Positions 15,815 through 23,056 of a stretch of DNA of 23,277 bases are shown here, in pieces. The DNA is from an uncultured Collinsella sp. Lineage in GTDB: Bacteria; Actinomycetota; Coriobacteriia; Coriobacteriales; Coriobacteriaceae. Location: positions 1 through 23,277 of the forward strand of contig CAUFMB010000034.1 of assembly GCA_959026535.1 (NCBI GenBank), given 5' to 3'. The number at the start of each line of letters is the position of its first letter. The first letter of the stretch is position 1. A program made the position numbers and the translations under genes. The notes under the pieces are model-generated. The model searched no databases, was not told the origin of the DNA, and was given only the letters and a program-made list of their open reading frames with translations.

Positions 15815-16615
15815 ATGGCAGCACGTGCGGACAGCGTTTCGCGTGTCGACCATGATGGAGTTACGTTGGTAGAGGGCGCGACGCACGATGTTCGCTTTGC
15901 TTTTACCGAACGCGCCGGCGGTGTTTCCGAAGATGCGTACTCCTCACTCAATCTGGGCTCGCATGTTGGCGATGACCCCTTTGCCGTTCAAGAAAATCGT
16001 CGCCGCGCACTCGAGGCCTTGGGTGCCGCCGAGTGCGAGCACAACCTGCTTGTTCCCAATCAAGTACACGGTGACCATGTCGTGACGGTGACCTCGAACG
16101 GTGCTGATGATCTCGAGAACATTCGCGAGCAGATTGCCGAGGGCTGCGATGCCATCGTTTGCATGGCCCGTGAGGTACCCGTGATGCTCTGCTTTGCCGA
16201 TTGCGTTCCCGTGGTGCTGGTGGCTCCCGGCGGCTTTGCCGTGGTGCACTCTGGCTGGAAGGGCACGATTGCGCGCATTTCCGCCAAGGCGTGCCAAGCG
16301 CTCTGCGAGGCGGCTGGCTGCAAGCCGGACGACATCTCTGCCTACATTGGGCCCCATATCCTGGGCGACGAGTACGAGGTGTCCCAAGAACTTATGGATC
16401 GCTTTGCCGCCGAGTTCGCGTGCATCGATGCCTCTGCTTCTCGTATGCTCGATCTTTCCGCCGCCATTCGCGAGGCGCTGATGGACGCCGGCGTCGAGGC
16501 GAGCAGCATTGTGGACACCAAGCTTTCCACCGTTCGTCAGAACGACCGCTTTTATTCCTACCGCAACGAGGGCGGCACCTGTGGGCGCCATGCTGCGATC
16601 GGCGTGATGCTATGA
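15815..16615 (+). CDS. pgeF: Purine nucleoside phosphorylase / PgeF (YfiH, multicopper polyphenol oxidoreductase family)
   Basis: This is a DUF152/YfiH/FAMIN-family enzyme. Members act on purine nucleosides (phosphorolysis, deamination), and the E. coli member PgeF is reported to hydrolyse the misloaded precursor UDP-MurNAc-L-Ser. The zinc-type His-Cys-His set is visible: H85 in PNQVHGDHV, C130 in FADCVPVVL and H145 in VVHSGWKG, plus IGPHI. The length of 266 residues is normal. The ATG at 15815 has AGGAGG seven bases upstream; the frame is open further 5' through ftsZ, but that part is a shadow. The gene ends in an ATGA overlap with pstS, so it is the first gene of a mixed unit. The neighbouring mur genes fit a precursor-editing role. 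Confidence 0.9.
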   Translation: MAARADSVSRVDHDGVTLVEGATHDVRFAFTERAGGVSEDAYSSLNLGSHVGDDPFAVQENRRRALEALGAAECEHNLLVPNQVHGDHVVTVTSNGADDLENIREQIAEGCDAIVCMAREVPVMLCFADCVPVVLVAPGGFAVVHSGWKGTIARISAKACQALCEAAGCKPDDISAYIGPHILGDEYEVSQELMDRFAAEFACIDASASRMLDLSAAIREALMDAGVEASSIVDTKLSTVRQNDRFYSYRNEGGTCGRHAAIGVML

Positions 16616-17448
16616 GAAAGATCGCATCGGTCCTGAGTGCTGCAGTGCTTACGCTCACGCTGTGTGCTTGCTCCTCGGGATCTTCCACATCTTCTATTAC
16701 CGTGGCCGGCTCGACCACGTGCCTTCCCATTGCCGAGATCGCAGCCGAGGGCTTTAAGGAAGAGGCCGGCACCGATGTGCTCGTCTCCGGCTTTGGCTCC
16801 TCTGCGGGTATCGAGGCCGTCAGCAACGGCACGGCCGACATCGCCAGCTCGTCTCGTGGCCTCAATGCCGACGAACAAGACCTGGGCCTGACCCCGATCG
16901 TAATCGCGCACGACGGCATCGCAGTCATCGTGAACGACGACAACCCGGTCGACAATCTCTCGACCGAGCAGCTCCGCGATATTTACGCCGGCAAGATCAC
17001 CAACTGGAAGGAAGTCGGCGGAGAGGACCTGAAGATTCAGGTTATCAACCGCGACGAGGCGTCCGGTACGCGCGAGGCCTTCCGTACCATCGTGATGGAC
17101 GGCACGCCGTTCGATCGCCGCTCGGCCGTTCTTTCGGGTACGGGCCAAGTGCGCGACGTCGTGTCCCGCTCGCATGGCGCCATTGGCTACATCTCGCTGG
17201 GTTTTGTCGAGAGCCTCAACGCCACGACCTCGGTTAAGGCCGTTTCGGTCAACCATGTCGAGGCATCCGAGAAGACGGTCGCAAGTGGCGGCTATCCCAT
17301 CTCGCGCGACCTTTACTTCTTTGTGAAGGGTACGCCTTCGCATCAGGCGCAGGACTACATTGACTATGTGACGTCCGAGAAGATGGACAAGCAGATTCGC
17401 GAGGCGGGCTTTATTCCCGTCACCAACGACGGAAAGGGGAGTGAGTAG
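16612..17448 (+). CDS. pstS: Phosphate ABC transporter substrate-binding lipoprotein PstS
   Basis: It captures inorganic phosphate outside the membrane and delivers it to PstCA. A lipoprotein signal peptide is seen: MRK, a hydrophobic stretch, then the lipobox LCAC, with C20 as the likely lipidated cysteine. The mature part opens with ITVAGSTT, which holds the phosphate-binding loop, followed by GSSAGI, SSRGL and DEASGTREAF, all PstS signatures. The length of 278 residues is typical. The ATG overlaps the pgeF stop codon and no Shine-Dalgarno is visible before it, so translation probably depends on coupling to pgeF. The frame is open further upstream inside pgeF, but the signal peptide fixes the start. 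Confidence 0.95.
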   Translation: MRKIASVLSAAVLTLTLCACSSGSSTSSITVAGSTTCLPIAEIAAEGFKEEAGTDVLVSGFGSSAGIEAVSNGTADIASSSRGLNADEQDLGLTPIVIAHDGIAVIVNDDNPVDNLSTEQLRDIYAGKITNWKEVGGEDLKIQVINRDEASGTREAFRTIVMDGTPFDRRSAVLSGTGQVRDVVSRSHGAIGYISLGFVESLNATTSVKAVSVNHVEASEKTVASGGYPISRDLYFFVKGTPSHQAQDYIDYVTSEKMDKQIREAGFIPVTNDGKGSE

Positions 17449-17449
17449 C

Positions 17450-18373
17450 GTGGAAGCACAGGAAACCCCCCAGATTGAGCAGGAGGCTCAGACGCCCAAA
17501 AAGCGTGAGTTGGCGTTGGTGTCGCGTAGCACCTATCTCAAGGAGAAGGCGCTGCAGTGGATCTTCTTTGCCTGCGCGTTCTTGGCGGTCGTCACCGTTA
17601 TCCTGATCTTTGTCTTTACCACGTACTCGGCGCTGCCCGTCTTTACCGACATCGGCCTGGCGGACTTCTTTAGCTTTACGTGGGCGCCATCCGAGGGCCA
17701 CTACGGCATCATGTCGCTGCTGGCGGGCTCTGGTCTGGTGACGGTCGGTGCGCTCGCCATGGGCGTGCCCCTGGGTGTGGGCACGGCTGTATATCTGGTC
17801 GAGATCGCCAGCAAGCGCGTGCGCAGGCTCATCAGCCCCGCCGTCGACCTGCTGGCGGGCATCCCCTCCATCATCTACGGCTTCTTTGGCATGGTCATCA
17901 TCCGCCCGTTTATCGCGCAGCTGACCGGCGGTCTTGGCTTTGGCGCGCTGACGGCGTGGTTTGTGCTTGCCATCATGATCGTTCCCACCATTACCACGCT
18001 CACGATCGATGCCCTCAATTCCATCCCCATGGGCATTCGCGAGGCGTCCTATGCCATGGGTGCCACCAAGTGGCAGACCATCTACAAGGTCGTGCTGCCT
18101 GCAGCCAAGCTGGGCATTGTCGATGCAATTGTCTTGGGTATGGGGCGTGCCATCGGTGAGACCATGGCCGTGCTGATGGTCGTGGGCAACGCCCCGGTCA
18201 TTCCAGATAGCATCTCGAGCCCCATCTCGACGCTCACGAGCCAGATCGCACTCGACATGAGCTATTCCTCGGGCCTGCATCGCTCGGCTCTGTTTGGCAT
18301 GGGCGTGGTCCTGTTTATCATCTCAGCTGCACTGGTGGGTATCGTTCGCCTGATTTCAAAGAAGAGGGGGTAG
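17450..18373 (+). CDS. pstC: Phosphate ABC transporter permease PstC
   Basis: This is one of the two membrane subunits of the phosphate importer. About six helices span 307 residues, after a charged N-terminal part of about 40 residues. The cytoplasmic coupling loop with the EAA motif (REASYAMGATKWQTIYKVVLP) contacts PstB. The segment LLAGIPSIIYGFFGM is characteristic of PstC. The GTG at 17450 is chosen because GGGGAG ends eight bases before it. A GTG at 17441 in the same frame touches that site and overlaps pstS. Spacing to pstS is one base and to pstA three bases. Confidence 0.94.
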   Translation: MEAQETPQIEQEAQTPKKRELALVSRSTYLKEKALQWIFFACAFLAVVTVILIFVFTTYSALPVFTDIGLADFFSFTWAPSEGHYGIMSLLAGSGLVTVGALAMGVPLGVGTAVYLVEIASKRVRRLISPAVDLLAGIPSIIYGFFGMVIIRPFIAQLTGGLGFGALTAWFVLAIMIVPTITTLTIDALNSIPMGIREASYAMGATKWQTIYKVVLPAAKLGIVDAIVLGMGRAIGETMAVLMVVGNAPVIPDSISSPISTLTSQIALDMSYSSGLHRSALFGMGVVLFIISAALVGIVRLISKKRG

Positions 18374-18376
18374 GCT

Positions 18377-19282
18377 ATGTCCGATTCCGTTGACACGACG
18401 GTCGATACGACATCGTCGCGCGAGCTCATCAAGCGTGCCCTTTCCCATGGCAAGAAGGGCCGCATCAACAAGGACCTGTCCAACAAGATTATGCTCGGCG
18501 TGTTTCGCGCCGCGGCCTATATCACCACCCTGGTGTTGCTTGCCATCATCGCCTACGTGGTCATCAACGGTCTTCCGCATATCTCGCTCGACTTTATCTT
18601 CGGCTGGCCGCAGGGCGTAAACGCCGAGGGTGGCATCTGGCCCACGATCGTCTCGACCATCTACGTGACGGCGCTCGCCATGCTCATCTGCACGCCGGTT
18701 GCCGTCTTGGCTGCGGTCTATCTGGCCGAATACGCCAAGCAGGGCAAGGTCGTCGACATCATTCGCTATGCTGCCGATGCCCTGGCCTCGGTGCCTTCCA
18801 TCGTTATGGGCCTCTTTGGTTACGCCTTGTTTGTTGAGGCCATGGGCCTGGGCCTTTCGATGGTTTCGGCCGCTCTGGCGCTGGCGCTTCTGATGCTGCC
18901 CATCGTCATGCGCACCACCGAGGAGGCAATTCGCGCCGTTCCGCGCTATATCCGTTGGGGCGCATATGGCCTGGGCGCCACCAAGTGGCAGGTCGTCTCC
19001 AAGATCGTGCTTCCTTCTGCCTTTGGCCGCATTGCCACCGGCATCGTCCTTGCCATCGGTCGCGCCATCGGCGAGACCGCGGTGGTGCTCTACACCATGG
19101 GTCAGGCCATCAATCTGCCGATCTCGCCGCTCGATTCCGGTCGTCCCATGACCGTTCACCTCTATTTGCTTGCCAACGACGGCATCAACATGAACGCAGC
19201 CTACGGCACTGCGCTTTTGCTGATGGCGATTATTCTGGCCTTCAACCTGTTTGCGCGTTATCTGTCGCGCAAGCGCCGCTAG
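18377..19282 (+). CDS. pstA: Phosphate ABC transporter permease PstA
   Basis: This is the second membrane subunit of the phosphate importer, pairing with PstC. The 301 residues have a hydrophilic N-terminal segment of about 48 residues and about six helices. Motifs are ASVPSIVMGLFGY, the EAA loop EEAIRAVPRYIRWGAYGLGATKW and AIGRAIGETAVV. GAGGGGG (18364-18370), lying in the end of pstC, is six bases before the ATG. Confidence 0.95.
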   Translation: MSDSVDTTVDTTSSRELIKRALSHGKKGRINKDLSNKIMLGVFRAAAYITTLVLLAIIAYVVINGLPHISLDFIFGWPQGVNAEGGIWPTIVSTIYVTALAMLICTPVAVLAAVYLAEYAKQGKVVDIIRYAADALASVPSIVMGLFGYALFVEAMGLGLSMVSAALALALLMLPIVMRTTEEAIRAVPRYIRWGAYGLGATKWQVVSKIVLPSAFGRIATGIVLAIGRAIGETAVVLYTMGQAINLPISPLDSGRPMTVHLYLLANDGINMNAAYGTALLLMAIILAFNLFARYLSRKRR

Positions 19283-19294
19283 TTAAGGAGTCCC

Positions 19295-20098
19295 ATGTCC
19301 GTCTATCAGTCCGCTCCCACGCCGGAGCAAGCGGCCATCACGGCCAAGGATTTCAACTTTTGGTACGGTGACTTTCATGCGCTGACGGGGCTCGACCTCA
19401 ACATCGCCAAAAACGCCATCACCTCGTTTATCGGTCCTTCGGGCTGTGGTAAATCGACGTTTTTGCGCTGCATCAACCGTATGAACGACCTTATCGAGGG
19501 TACTCGCGTCGAGGGCACCATGACACTCGACGGCAACGATATCTATGCCGAGGGCGTCGACCCGGTCGACCTTCGTCGCCGCGTGGGCATGATTTTTCAG
19601 CAGCCCAACCCGTTTCCCAAATCCATCTACGAGAATGTCGCTTTTGGCCCTCGTCTGCAGGGCGTGACTAGCAAAAGTGACCTCGACGACATCGTGGAAG
19701 AATCGCTCAAGCGCGCCAACCTCTGGAAAGAGGTATCCAATCAGCTCAACAAGGATGGTTTGGCGCTCTCGGGCGGTCAACAGCAGCGTCTGTGCATCGC
19801 GCGTGTGCTTGCGGTGCAGCCCGATGTCCTTCTGATGGACGAGCCCTGCTCCGCCATCGACCCCACGTCCGTATCTAAGGTCGAGGATCTGATGGCCGAG
19901 CTGGCGCCCGAGATGACGATCATCATCGTCACGCATTCTATGCAGCAGGCCGCTCGCATTAGCGACTACACCGCATTTTTCTTGCAGGAAGTTGCCGGTG
20001 AGCCCGCCACGCTCATCGAGTATGGTCAAACCGACGCGATCTTCACCAGCCCGGTGGATTCGCGGACGGAAGACTATATCACCGGCCGCTTTGGCTGA
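19295..20098 (+). CDS. pstB: Phosphate ABC transporter ATP-binding protein PstB
   Basis: This is the ATPase that drives phosphate uptake through PstCA. The Walker A motif is GPSGCGKST (47-55), followed by FQQPNPFPKSIYENVAFGPR (Q-loop, typical of PstB), the signature LSGGQQQRLCIAR, Walker B LLMDEPCSAIDP and the switch histidine in VTHSMQQAARISD. The length of 267 residues is normal. AAGGAG (19285-19290) is four bases upstream of the ATG. A 92-base gap with inverted repeats separates it from phoU. Confidence 0.97.
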   Translation: MSVYQSAPTPEQAAITAKDFNFWYGDFHALTGLDLNIAKNAITSFIGPSGCGKSTFLRCINRMNDLIEGTRVEGTMTLDGNDIYAEGVDPVDLRRRVGMIFQQPNPFPKSIYENVAFGPRLQGVTSKSDLDDIVEESLKRANLWKEVSNQLNKDGLALSGGQQQRLCIARVLAVQPDVLLMDEPCSAIDPTSVSKVEDLMAELAPEMTIIIVTHSMQQAARISDYTAFFLQEVAGEPATLIEYGQTDAIFTSPVDSRTEDYITGRFG

Positions 20099-20118
20099 TC
20101 GGTGCGACTAGTCCCAAG

Positions 20119-20170
20119 CCGATCGGACCTGGTCCGGTGCGTATTCACTGTGCGGGCGGCATGACCGCAC
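20119..20170. repeat. Inverted repeats in the pstB-phoU gap
   Basis: Three structures lie close together: the palindrome CCGATCGG (20119-20126), CGGACC-T-GGTCCG (20124-20136), and GTGCGG...CCGCAC (20150-20155 with 20165-20170, nine-base loop). No run of T follows, so an intrinsic terminator is unlikely. They could be RNA hairpins that lower or stabilise phoU expression, or protein sites. Their function is unknown. Confidence 0.4.
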
Positions 20171-20190
20171 CCAACTGATTGGAGTGAACC

Positions 20191-21048
20191 ATGCGCAAAC
20201 TGTTTTCCCGTCAGCTCATCGAGGCCCGTCACGAGATGTTGAGCATCTACGAGGCCGTCGATCTTGCCCTTCACGATGCCGTGAAGGCCTATGTGACCGA
20301 CGACCGCAAGCTCGCCACTAAGACCAAGAAGCGCACGCTTTCGATTGATGCTCGCTGCGCCAACTTGGAGGCCGTGTGCTACAACCTGATCGCTACGCAG
20401 TCGCCGGTCGCCTCCGACTTCCGTTTGCTGCAGACGATTATCTACGTCGACTTTAACCTGCAGCGCATGACCGATAAGGTTCGCCAGATCTGCCGCGCCA
20501 CGCGTCACATGGTCAAGGCCGACATCTCGCTGCCTCAGGAGCTCGTCGGCACGGTTGAGGCCGAGGCCGAGGCCGTGTACCAGGTGCTGGGCTCGTCGCT
20601 GTCCGCGCTCGTCACCAACGACATGTCCATCATCTGCAACCTGGCCGTTGAGGATGAGCCGGTACATGCGGCGTACGAGAAGTTCTTCCGTACCTTTAAC
20701 CGCATGGACACCGGCGATTTTATGGACGACGACAGCAACTATGACGACCTGCGCCGTGCCATCATGGTTTCGCGCTACCTCGATCGCATTGCCTCGATTT
20801 CCATCGATGCCGCCTGCCGTCTGACCTTCCTTTTGACCGGACAGCGTATGACTGCCGGCGATATCGCCTGTACGGATGAGGACGAGCTCGAGAGCATGCG
20901 CGTGCCTTCGGGCGAGGGCGTCATTATGAGGCCCGCCGTGGATGCACGCTTTGTTGCCAAGGTGCCCGCTAACGAGGTGAGCGAGGGTCTTCGCTACCTG
21001 TTGGATCATCTTGAGGACGAGGATGATGCCGAGGACGACGAGGAGTAG
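20191..21048 (+). CDS. phoU: Phosphate uptake regulator PhoU-like protein
   Basis: PhoU links the Pst transporter to the PhoR/PhoB-type two-component system and limits uptake when phosphate is ample. The protein has 285 residues, predicted helical, with two PhoU-type three-helix repeats. The first holds SPVASDFRLLQTIIYVDFNLQRM, close to family sequence. The second holds RRAIMVSRYLDRIASISID, where typical PhoU has a YLERIGDH-like metal motif, so the aspartate cluster there appears changed. The C-terminal end is very acidic (LEDEDDAEDDEE). The length exceeds the usual 220 or so residues. GGAG lies six bases before the ATG. Position after pstB supports the name. Confidence 0.87.
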   Translation: MRKLFSRQLIEARHEMLSIYEAVDLALHDAVKAYVTDDRKLATKTKKRTLSIDARCANLEAVCYNLIATQSPVASDFRLLQTIIYVDFNLQRMTDKVRQICRATRHMVKADISLPQELVGTVEAEAEAVYQVLGSSLSALVTNDMSIICNLAVEDEPVHAAYEKFFRTFNRMDTGDFMDDDSNYDDLRRAIMVSRYLDRIASISIDAACRLTFLLTGQRMTAGDIACTDEDELESMRVPSGEGVIMRPAVDARFVAKVPANEVSEGLRYLLDHLEDEDDAEDDEE

Positions 21049-21085
21049 GGTACCCCGTTCGTTGAGAGATTGTAAATACCTAAGG

Positions 21086-21123
21086 GAGCGCGGCCTTGCG
21101 GATGCGGGGCTGCGCTCTTGCGT
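21086..21123 (+). terminator. Hairpin after phoU, likely end of pst operon
   Basis: GAGCGCGGCC (21086-21095) pairs with GGCTGCGCTC (21108-21117) over ten positions, including one G-U pair, with a 12-base loop. The following bases TTGCGTT are a poor U-tract. It lies 37 bases after phoU and before yggS, the right place to end the phosphate unit, but it may be leaky. Confidence 0.5.
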
Positions 21124-21167
21124 TAGCATGGGACTACTTGTTGTGCTGTTAGCGGAGGCGATTGGCA

Positions 21168-21905
21168 ATGGATAACTATTTGAATGTAATGCGCGCTCGC
21201 CGCGAGCAGATACTCGAGCGTTTCTATGCCGCGCTCGATCGCGCCGGGAGGCCCCGTGATGCCGCGCGTTTGATTGCCGTGTCCAAGACCGTCGGCGTCG
21301 ATGAGACCATCGCGGCCATCCAGGTGGGATATCGCCATTTTGCCGAGAACCGCCCGCAAGAGCTCGTCCGCAAACTTGCAGGTCTGGCGGATCATCCGGA
21401 GCTGCCCGAGGTGCGCTTCGACATGATTGGCAACCTTCAGACCAACAAGATCAACGCGGTGTTGGGCTCGGCCGAGCTGATTCATTCGGTGGGGTCGCTT
21501 CATTTGGCGCAGGCGATCTCGAGCCGTGCCATTCGCAAGATCGAAGCTGGCGAGCTCGCCGCCCCCCAGCAGGTGCTGATCGAGGTTAACGTAAGCGGCG
21601 AGGAGTCCAAGGGCGGTTTTTCGCCCGATGAGATTCGTGGCGCTGCCGGCGAGCTTGCGGAACTTGAGGGAATTTGTGTGCAGGGCCTTATGACTATGGC
21701 CCCTCGGGGGAACAAGGATGTGGCGCGTCGCACCTTTGCCGGGCTGCGAGAGCTGAGGGATGAGTTGGAGGCGGCGCATCCCGATCTGAGGCTGCCCGAG
21801 CTTTCTTGCGGCATGAGCGAGGACTTTGAGCCTGCCCTTGAGGAGGGCTCTACGCTCGTTCGCCTGGGCAGGGTAGTATTTAGCCCGGAGTTTGCAGTAA
21901 AATAG
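21168..21905 (+). CDS. yggS: YggS family pyridoxal phosphate-binding protein (PLP homeostasis protein)
   Basis: This is a single-domain alanine-racemase-like TIM barrel that binds pyridoxal phosphate and balances vitamin B6 and amino acid pools; no enzymatic reaction is firmly known. Seen are AVSKTVGVDE with the Schiff-base lysine K40, FAENRPQELVRK, HMIGNLQTNKI-like DMIGNLQTNKINAV, EVNVSGEESKGG, GLMTMAP and SCGMSEDFEPALEEGSTLVRLGR at the end. The length is 245 residues. The ATG at 21168 has GGAGG ten bases upstream; a TTG at 21162 would be closer to it. In actinobacteria and firmicutes this gene usually precedes sepF, as here. Confidence 0.95.
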   Translation: MDNYLNVMRARREQILERFYAALDRAGRPRDAARLIAVSKTVGVDETIAAIQVGYRHFAENRPQELVRKLAGLADHPELPEVRFDMIGNLQTNKINAVLGSAELIHSVGSLHLAQAISSRAIRKIEAGELAAPQQVLIEVNVSGEESKGGFSPDEIRGAAGELAELEGICVQGLMTMAPRGNKDVARRTFAGLRELRDELEAAHPDLRLPELSCGMSEDFEPALEEGSTLVRLGRVVFSPEFAVK

Positions 21906-21949
21906 GGCTCTGAAGTGCGCACTGGTTTACAGAGCGCCTGCACTAAACC
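21898..21949 (+). promoter_or_regulatory. Possible sepF promoter and leader palindromes
   Basis: TAAAAT (21898-21903), overlapping the end of yggS, could be a -10 box, although no clear -35 box is present. It is followed by the perfect palindrome AGTGCGCACT (21914-21923). Directly after this come GGTTTA (21924-21929) and TAAACC (21944-21949), a perfect inverted repeat with a 14-base loop. These lie just before the sepF ribosome site (GAGAGGA) and could be an operator or a leader hairpin. Confidence 0.38.
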
Positions 21950-21965
21950 GTGAGAGGACACAACC

Positions 21966-22691
21966 ATGGGCTTCCTTGACGAGATTAAAAATAAGATGCA
22001 CCTGGGCGGCCAGCAGGGTTACGACCAGAGCTATGACCAGGATGACGACTACGGCTACGATGACGGCTACGATGATGGCTATCAGAACAACGGCTACAGC
22101 GGTACCTCGGGCGAGGGCTTCTATACCCAGGACGAGCCGAGTAACGGCCTGCTGGGCCAAACGCGCCGCGGTGAGGCCGAGTCGGTCGCCGTGTATACGC
22201 GCTCCGGCCAGCTGGTCGGCGATGACTCGCGTCATGCAACGACGTACAATCCGCCGTCGCGTTCTCAGGATAGTGCCGCAGGCGGCTATCGCCCCGGCGC
22301 TTACGACACGCCGTCGAGTTATGCCGAGAGCGCCCGCGCTCGTGCCGCGGCACCTGCGCCCGCTTCTGCGCCGAGCGACGCCTCGGCCTATGCAAACAAC
22401 ATCATTAACGCCACGCCGCAGCTGCCTGCCTATGTCCTGCGCCCCGAGAGCTATGACGATGTCGAGACCGTTGTCCGCCGCGTGCGCACCAAGCAGCCCG
22501 TTGCGCTGATTTTTGTTGGCGTTCGCACCGAGGTCGCCAAGCGTGTCCTGGACTTTAGCTATGGCTTTGCCTGCGGCCTGGGCGCTACGGTCAAAGAGGT
22601 GGGCGATCGCGTGTTTATGGTGCTGCCCGCCGGCTGCGAGGTCAAGGATTCGGACCTCAAGAAGCTGCGCGCCGACGGCTACCTTAAGTAA
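21966..22691 (+). CDS. sepF: Cell division protein SepF
   Basis: SepF bundles and anchors FtsZ filaments to the membrane; in organisms without FtsA it is the main anchor. The N terminus MGFLDEIKNKMHLGG is a likely amphipathic membrane helix. Residues about 18-45 are repeats rich in Tyr, Asp and Gly (YDDGYDDGY), and 46-150 is a low-complexity linker. Residues about 155-230 are the SepF domain (AYVLRPESYDDVETVVRRV, PVALIFVG, RVLDFSYGFACGLGATVKEVGDRVFMVLP). The 241 residues exceed the Bacillus length of about 150 because of the linker. GAGAGGA is seven bases before the ATG. Confidence 0.96.
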   Translation: MGFLDEIKNKMHLGGQQGYDQSYDQDDDYGYDDGYDDGYQNNGYSGTSGEGFYTQDEPSNGLLGQTRRGEAESVAVYTRSGQLVGDDSRHATTYNPPSRSQDSAAGGYRPGAYDTPSSYAESARARAAAPAPASAPSDASAYANNIINATPQLPAYVLRPESYDDVETVVRRVRTKQPVALIFVGVRTEVAKRVLDFSYGFACGLGATVKEVGDRVFMVLPAGCEVKDSDLKKLRADGYLK

Positions 22692-22712
22692 ACCCAAGAC
22701 GAGGAGATTCTC

Positions 22713-22994
22713 ATCAACATCTACACCATTGTCCAGCTGGTCAACACGCTGTTCAACTTCTACTCCACACTTATTGTGGTCTATTGCTTTATGACGTGGA
22801 TTCCCATGAAGCAGGGCGGCCTGCTGCAGGATATCGCCGCGGTGCTCGATAGCGTCTGCGGTCCGTGGCTCAACCTGTTTCGTCGGTTTATTCCGCCGAT
22901 GGGCGGCGTTGATTTTTCGCCGGTCGTTGCGATTATTGCGTTGCAGTTGGTGCAGAGGCTGATTCTGCAGCTTCTTATAGGTATACTCGTATAG
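22713..22994 (+). CDS. YggT family membrane protein, apparent ATC start
   Basis: This is a small membrane protein of the YggT (YlmG) family, found next to sepF in many Gram-positive bacteria and linked to division or membrane organisation. Two hydrophobic helices are seen (IVQLVNTLFNFYSTLIVVYCF and VVAIIALQLVQRLILQLLIGILV), joined by WIPMKQGG and the family segment FRRFIPPMGGVDFSPVVA. No ATG, GTG or TTG occurs in this frame between the sepF stop and a GTG at 22776, which lies inside the first helix. GAGGAG (22701-22706) is six bases before ATC at 22713, which would give the expected 93 residues. ATT at 22707 is another option. The frame is also continuous with sepF across its TAA. Confidence 0.8.
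   Translation: MNIYTIVQLVNTLFNFYSTLIVVYCFMTWIPMKQGGLLQDIAAVLDSVCGPWLNLFRRFIPPMGGVDFSPVVAIIALQLVQRLILQLLIGILV
22959..22987 (+). promoter_or_regulatory. Candidate divIVA promoter
   Basis: TATACT (22982-22987) matches five of six -10 bases. CTGATT (22959-22964), 17 bases upstream, is a weak -35 box. The promoter lies inside the end of yggT and would start a leader of about 60 bases. That leader contains a strong short hairpin, GGCGC-CCG-GCGCC (23018-23030), just before the divIVA ribosome site AAAGGAGAA. Confidence 0.4.
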
Positions 22995-23056
22995 TACTGG
23001 CTCAGTAACTTACGTCGGGCGCCCGGCGCCAAGGCGATGATAAAGGAGAACTTGTT

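Noticed and set aside
16201..16611. Upstream extension of the pstS frame into pgeF
   Set aside because: The lipoprotein signal peptide begins at 16612 and must be N-terminal.
16612..20098. pst genes as a recently acquired island
   Set aside because: Base composition and codon use look like the neighbours, and there is no integrase, transposase, tRNA or flanking repeat. The insertion looks old.
20074..21168. Open frame on the - strand opposite phoU (about 364 codons)
   Set aside because: PhoU on the + strand has a ribosome site, family sequence and operon context. The reverse frame has no motif.
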